From Mycolicibacillus parakoreensis (lineage in GTDB: Bacteria; Actinomycetota; Actinomycetes; Mycobacteriales; Mycobacteriaceae): a stretch of 64,000 nt of DNA. Where the stretch lies: positions 2,170,001 through 2,234,000 of the forward strand of contig NZ_CP092365.1 in assembly GCF_022370835.2 (NCBI RefSeq), read 5' to 3'. Positions 60,773-64,000 of this stretch are shown piece after piece (the stretch's first letter is position 1; each line of letters opens with the position of its first letter). The notes beneath the pieces are model-generated. The model had not been told where the DNA came from and made no database searches. It saw only the letters and a list, made by a program, of their open reading frames with translations. The position numbers and the translations under genes were made by a program.

Positions 60773-60835
60773 GCGCGTTCCGCAACCACCGCCACAGGAT
60801 CACAAGCCCGGCATGTCAGCAGGTCATCATGCCGG

Positions 60836-61633
60836 TCAGGTGAAATCGGAGCCGCCGTCGACGTTGATGTCGGCCCCGGTCATGTAGGAGTTGCGCGGCG
60901 AGGCCAGAAAGGCCGCGACCGGCCCGATCTCGCTGGGCAGGCCTGCTCGCGGGAGGTGCGCCGGGTGCCCGAAGTGCTCAGCGATGCCCGCCATCAGCGC
61001 ATACGGGTCGGACCCGTCCACCCCGACCGAGCGCGCCCAGCCCACAAGCGCCTCGGAGGCGATGCTGCCCGGCGAGAGCACGTTGACCAGAATCTCCTCC
61101 GGCGCCAAAAGCAGCGACAGGTTCTTCGAGACGCTGGTGACCATGGCCTTCGCAGCGGTGTAGGCGACCAGCGTCGGGCTCTGGCGCTGCGTGGAATGTG
61201 CCGAGAAGTTCACGATCCGCGCCCAACCGGCCGTCCGCAGCAACGGAAGCGCGGCGCGAACACAGTGCACCATGCCCATCGCACCCTGATCGATCGCCTG
61301 TTGCCACTGCCGGTCGTCCAACTCGTCGAACGTGCCCTGCACGTCGGGTCCGACCGCGTTGACCAGGATGTTGAGTTCACCACCCCAACGCGCACCCAAT
61401 TCCGCGAAGACGTCGCGCACCCGGGCCTCGTCGCCGATGTCGGCGACCAGCCCGAGCGCATCGGGGCTGCCCCGCCGGGTCAAGTCGTCGACGGCCCGGT
61501 CCAGATCGTCCGCCGAGCGCGCCACCACCGCGACTCGCGCGCCGTCATCGGCCAGGCACCGGGCGGTCGCCAAACCCATCCCCCGGCCCCCGCCGACCAC
61601 GACGGCGGCCGCGTCAGCGAGCCCCAGGTCCAC
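60836..61633 (-). CDS. Short-chain dehydrogenase/reductase
   Basis: A 265-residue SDR. Seen: VVGGGRGMGLATARCLADDGARVAVVARS, VADIGDE, ILVNAVGPDVQG, NFSAHSTQRQSPTLVAYTAAKAMV with catalytic serine, tyrosine and lysine, and SPGSIASEALVG. NAVG replaces the usual NNAG. It follows the hydratase start gene by 6 bp in a two-gene operon under the same divergent promoter as the TetR gene. Likely oxidises a hydroxyl of an acyl-CoA intermediate. Confidence 0.91.
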   Translation of the reverse strand: MDLGLADAAAVVVGGGRGMGLATARCLADDGARVAVVARSADDLDRAVDDLTRRGSPDALGLVADIGDEARVRDVFAELGARWGGELNILVNAVGPDVQGTFDELDDRQWQQAIDQGAMGMVHCVRAALPLLRTAGWARIVNFSAHSTQRQSPTLVAYTAAKAMVTSVSKNLSLLLAPEEILVNVLSPGSIASEALVGWARSVGVDGSDPYALMAGIAEHFGHPAHLPRAGLPSEIGPVAAFLASPRNSYMTGADINVDGGSDFT

Positions 61634-61639
61634 CGGTCG

Positions 61640-62401
61640 TCAGCTCCCCGACCAGTTGGGTTCGCGCTTCTCGGCGAAGGCGAGGGCACCCTCTCTGGCA
61701 TCGTTGGAGGCGAAGACCGGCCCGACCAATTCGCCGTGCTTCTGCCACATCTCGTCGGCGCCCCAGCCTGCGGACTCGACGATGACCTCCTTGGTCACCG
61801 CCACCGCCAGCGGGCCGTTGGCGGTGATCCGCTCGGCCAGCGCGAGGGCCTCGGCCAGGGCGTCGCCCGGTTCGGTCAGGATGTTGACGAAACCCCACGC
61901 AGCACCCTGGTCAGCGGTGAAACTGTCCCCGGTCAACGCCAATTCCAGCGCCTTCTGATAGGGGATGCGGTGCGGCAGACGCAATAGGCCACCGCCGGCG
62001 GCCACCAAGCCCCGTTTGACCTCCGGAATACCGAATTTCGCGTCCCGCGCGGCCACCACCAGGTCGGTGGCCAGCACCAGTTCGGTGCCACCGGCAAGCG
62101 CGTGCCCCTCGACGGCGGAGATGATCGGCTTGCGCGGCGGCCGTTCGGTGAACCCCAGGCCACGTCCGGGCACATACGCGAACTCGCCGGCAGCGAAAGC
62201 CTTGAGATCCATTCCGGCACAAAAGTTTCCGCCTGCACCGGTCAGAACCGCGACGGAGAGTTCCGGGGTGTCGTCGAGTTCGTCACAGGCGGCCGCCAAA
62301 CCCTCGGCGACGGCCTTGTTGGCTGCGTTGCGCGCTTCGGGACGGTTGATCGTGACGATCAGGATCCGTCCCCGGCGTTCCCGCAGCACCGCTTCTGGCA
62401 T
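61640..62401 (-). CDS. Enoyl-CoA hydratase
   Basis: A 253-residue crotonase with a complete hydratase active site: GHALAGGTELVLATDLV and FGIPEVKRGLVAAGGG carry both catalytic glutamates, and FCAGMDLKAF the oxyanion loop. The start is ATG at 62399-62401; a longer frame upstream runs through the operator region. It is the only one of the four crotonases here with both glutamates, so the best candidate for standard hydration. First gene of the operon with the SDR. Confidence 0.92.
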   Translation of the reverse strand: MPEAVLRERRGRILIVTINRPEARNAANKAVAEGLAAACDELDDTPELSVAVLTGAGGNFCAGMDLKAFAAGEFAYVPGRGLGFTERPPRKPIISAVEGHALAGGTELVLATDLVVAARDAKFGIPEVKRGLVAAGGGLLRLPHRIPYQKALELALTGDSFTADQGAAWGFVNILTEPGDALAEALALAERITANGPLAVAVTKEVIVESAGWGADEMWQKHGELVGPVFASNDAREGALAFAEKREPNWSGS

Positions 62402-62445
62402 CCGCCTCACCCTTCGCTCGTCGGTACGACGCTTATCAGAATGCT

Positions 62446-62464
62446 TACCATAGGGGTTACTGTA
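62446..62464. promoter_or_regulatory. Island operator copy in the TetR/hydratase divergent promoter
   Basis: TACCATAGG-G-GTTACTGTA: the right half fits well, the left partly. It is 44 bp upstream of the hydratase start and 65 bp upstream of the TetR start, the expected place for an autoregulated TetR operator. Confidence 0.55.
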
Positions 62465-62529
62465 GTGGACTGGAAGGTGGGTGCCCCGGCGCAGGTAGCA
62501 TGACCGGTCGAGATGAGGAGGTAGCTGTA

Positions 62530-63279
62530 GTGGCCAAACAAGCAACGGCCCAGAAGCGTCCGCGACGCGAGCGGGGGTCGATCAATCCCGACGACATCAT
62601 CGACGGCGCATTCGAGCTCGCCGAGCAGATCGGGGTCGACAACCTCAGCATGCCGCTACTCGGCAAACACCTCGGCGTGGGGGTGACGAGCATCTACTGG
62701 TACTTCCGGAAGAAGGACGACCTGCTCAACGCGATGACCGCACGCGCGTTGCGCCAGTACGTCTTCGCCACTCCGTACGTCGAAGCCAAGGACTGGCGCC
62801 AAACGCTGACCAACCACGCTCGCACCATGCGGAAGACGTTCCTGGGCAACCCGATCCTGTGCGACCTGATCCTCATCCGTTCGGCACTGAGTCCCCGCGC
62901 CGCCCAGCTCGGCGTGCAGGAGGTCGAACGGGCGGTCGCCGGTTTGGTCGAAGCCGGTCTCACCCCCGACGACGCCGTCGACACCTACTCGGCGATCTCG
63001 GTGCACATCCGCGGGTCGGTGGTGCTCCATCGCCTCTACGAGAAGAACCGTTCCTCGGACGCCGACGGTCCCGGAGACTTCGAAAGGCTCCTCGCCATCG
63101 ACCCCGAGGTGACCCCGTTGCTGGCGCAGGCCAACCGGGAGGGGCATCGTATCGGCGCCGCCAACGACGGTAATTTCGAGTACGGTCTCACCTGCATCCT
63201 CGATCACGCCGAACAGCTGATCGAGCGGGGCCGCAAACCGCGGCGCCGCGCCGCGGCCAAGGCGACCAAGTCCGGCTGA
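62530..63279 (+). CDS. TetR-family transcriptional regulator (candidate island regulator)
   Basis: 249 residues. After a basic tail (AQKRPRRERGSIN), the helix-turn-helix covers about residues 17-62: IIDGAFELAEQIGVDNLSMPLLGKHLGVGVTSIYWYFRKKDDLLNAM. The larger C-terminal domain (about 180 residues) suits a bulky ligand such as an acyl-CoA; it ends in a basic tail (RGRKPRRRAAAK). Start preferred at GTG 62530, spaced 8 bases from GAGGAGG; ATG at 62500 is possible. An island operator copy lies in its own promoter, making it the prime candidate for the regulator of the recurring motif (inference). Confidence 0.88.
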   Translation: MAKQATAQKRPRRERGSINPDDIIDGAFELAEQIGVDNLSMPLLGKHLGVGVTSIYWYFRKKDDLLNAMTARALRQYVFATPYVEAKDWRQTLTNHARTMRKTFLGNPILCDLILIRSALSPRAAQLGVQEVERAVAGLVEAGLTPDDAVDTYSAISVHIRGSVVLHRLYEKNRSSDADGPGDFERLLAIDPEVTPLLAQANREGHRIGAANDGNFEYGLTCILDHAEQLIERGRKPRRRAAAKATKSG

Positions 63280-63316
63280 CCGCGACCGGCGGCTACCGGG
63301 TTGTCACGGCGCGGGC

Positions 63317-64000
63317 TCACACCTCGATGACCACGGCACCGCCCTGGCCACCGCCGGCGCACATCGCCGCGACACCGATGCCGCCGCCGCGCCGCTGCAG
63401 CTCGTAGAGCAACGTGGTCACCATGCGCGCGCCGGACGCCGCGATCGGGTGTCCCAGACTGCAGCCGCTGCCGGAGAAGTTCACGAGCTGCTCATCGATG
63501 TCGTACTCACGGCACGCCGCGATCGGCACCGAGGCGAACGCCTCGTTGATCTCCCACAGCGCCACGTCGGCGACCGACAGGCCCGCGCGCTGCAGCACCT
63601 TGCCGATCACTTTCACCGCACCGAGCCCGGTGTCGCGGGGCGGCACCCCGGCCGACGCCCAGGCCTTCACGGTGCCCATGACGTTGAGCCCTTCGGCGCG
63701 CGCGTAGGCATCGTCGACCAGCGCCACCGCGGCGGCCGCATCGTTGGTGCCGCTGCTGTTGCCCGCGGTGATCGAGAACCCTTCGATCTCCGGGTGCAGC
63801 ACCTTCAGGCCGGCCAGGCGCTCCACGGTGGTGTCGCGCCGTGGGTGCTCATCGACGCTGAACTCGGTCACGCTGGCGTCGGGAAGCTGGACCTTCAGCG
63901 GCACGATCTCGTCGACGAACTTGCCCGCATCGATCGCGGCGATCGCCCGCTGGTGCGACCGGGCCGCCCAGGCGTCCATCTCCTCGCGGCTGATGCCGGC
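63317..64000 (-). CDS. Acetyl-CoA acetyltransferase (thiolase), C-terminal part, cut by window edge
   Basis: The C-terminal 227 residues or so of a degradative thiolase; its start is outside the window. Seen: MDAWAARSHQRAIAA, ITAGNSSGTNDAAAAV, WEINEAFASVPIAA, SGSGCSLGHPIAASGARMVTT with the catalytic histidine, and AMCAGGGQGGAVVIEV with the acid/base cysteine. All motifs visible are intact. It would cleave a 3-ketoacyl-CoA to acetyl-CoA or propionyl-CoA. Convergent with the TetR gene, 37 bp apart. Confidence 0.93.
   Translation of the reverse strand, partial: AGISREEMDAWAARSHQRAIAAIDAGKFVDEIVPLKVQLPDASVTEFSVDEHPRRDTTVERLAGLKVLHPEIEGFSITAGNSSGTNDAAAAVALVDDAYARAEGLNVMGTVKAWASAGVPPRDTGLGAVKVIGKVLQRAGLSVADVALWEINEAFASVPIAACREYDIDEQLVNFSGSGCSLGHPIAASGARMVTTLLYELQRRGGGIGVAAMCAGGGQGGAVVIEV

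Noticed and set aside
23597..62464. KstR or KstR2 (cholesterol regulon) sites
   Set aside because: The recurring motif TACYGTAAT-C-ATTACRGTA does not contain the AAC..GTT or CAAG..CTTG cores known for those regulators.
1..64000. Insertion sequences, phage genes, CRISPR arrays, tRNA or rRNA genes
   Set aside because: No transposase, integrase, regularly spaced repeat or structured RNA gene was seen on either strand.

Overview
The window comes from a high-GC actinobacterium, most likely a Mycobacterium or close relative. The signs are yrbE (MCE-type) permeases, several coenzyme F420-type luciferase-like oxidoreductases, many acyl-CoA enzymes and P450s, and widespread GTG starts with 1-4 bp gene overlaps. 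About 62 protein genes, one gene remnant and no RNA genes, transposases or CRISPR arrays were found. Almost every gene has a catabolic role, so this looks like a large accessory degradation island for a hydrophobic, probably cyclic or branched substrate. The substrate cannot be read from the sequence.

Layout. (1) 1-4.8 kb: acyl-CoA mutase fragment, CoA-ester lyase, CaiB CoA-transferase and NtaA-type flavin monooxygenase, with a divergent GntR regulator. (2) 4.8-9.6 kb: an orphan yrbEA-yrbEB permease pair without mce genes, then enoyl-CoA hydratase, aminoglycoside-phosphotransferase-like kinase and F420-type oxidoreductase in overlapping frames. (3) 9.7-18.6 kb: a carboxyltransferase gene and a compact eight-gene minus-strand operon (two unknown proteins, P450, zinc dehydrogenase, HpaI-like aldolase, SDR, Baeyer-Villiger monooxygenase, esterase). 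(4) 18.8-23.6 kb: DUF427 protein, three thioesterases, SMP-30-type lactonase and a TetR regulator. (5) 23.8-43 kb: core oxidation genes, including DUF35 protein, Rieske oxygenase, two P450s, two aldehyde dehydrogenases, acyl-CoA synthetase, CaiB transferase, thiolase-like protein, amidohydrolase and SDRs. (6) 43.3-53.9 kb: a block with its own TetR and AraC regulators, a P450, F420-type enzymes, aldehyde dehydrogenase and amidohydrolase. (7) 53.9-62.4 kb: a six-gene beta-oxidation-like operon (hydratase, amidohydrolase, acyl-CoA synthetase, amidohydrolase, two acyl-CoA dehydrogenases) and an SDR/hydratase pair divergent from a TetR gene. (8) A thiolase cut off by the right edge.

The most striking non-coding signal is a recurring 19-bp inverted repeat, consensus TACYGTAATCATTACRGTA. 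It sits 10-65 bp upstream of most transcription units in regions 5 and 7, with weaker copies near 9.66 kb and 18.65 kb, and is absent from region 6. One copy lies between the TetR gene at 62.5 kb and its divergent neighbour, so that TetR is the best candidate for an island-wide repressor. Region 6 instead carries a different perfect 21-bp palindrome next to its own TetR gene.

Inferred overall logic: uptake or membrane handling (yrbE), oxygenation (P450s, Rieske, Baeyer-Villiger and flavin enzymes), oxidation of alcohols and aldehydes (SDRs, ALDHs), CoA activation (synthetases, CaiB transferases), beta-oxidation and retro-aldol or thiolytic cleavage, then salvage of branched CoA products (carboxyltransferase, mutase, CoA-ester lyase).
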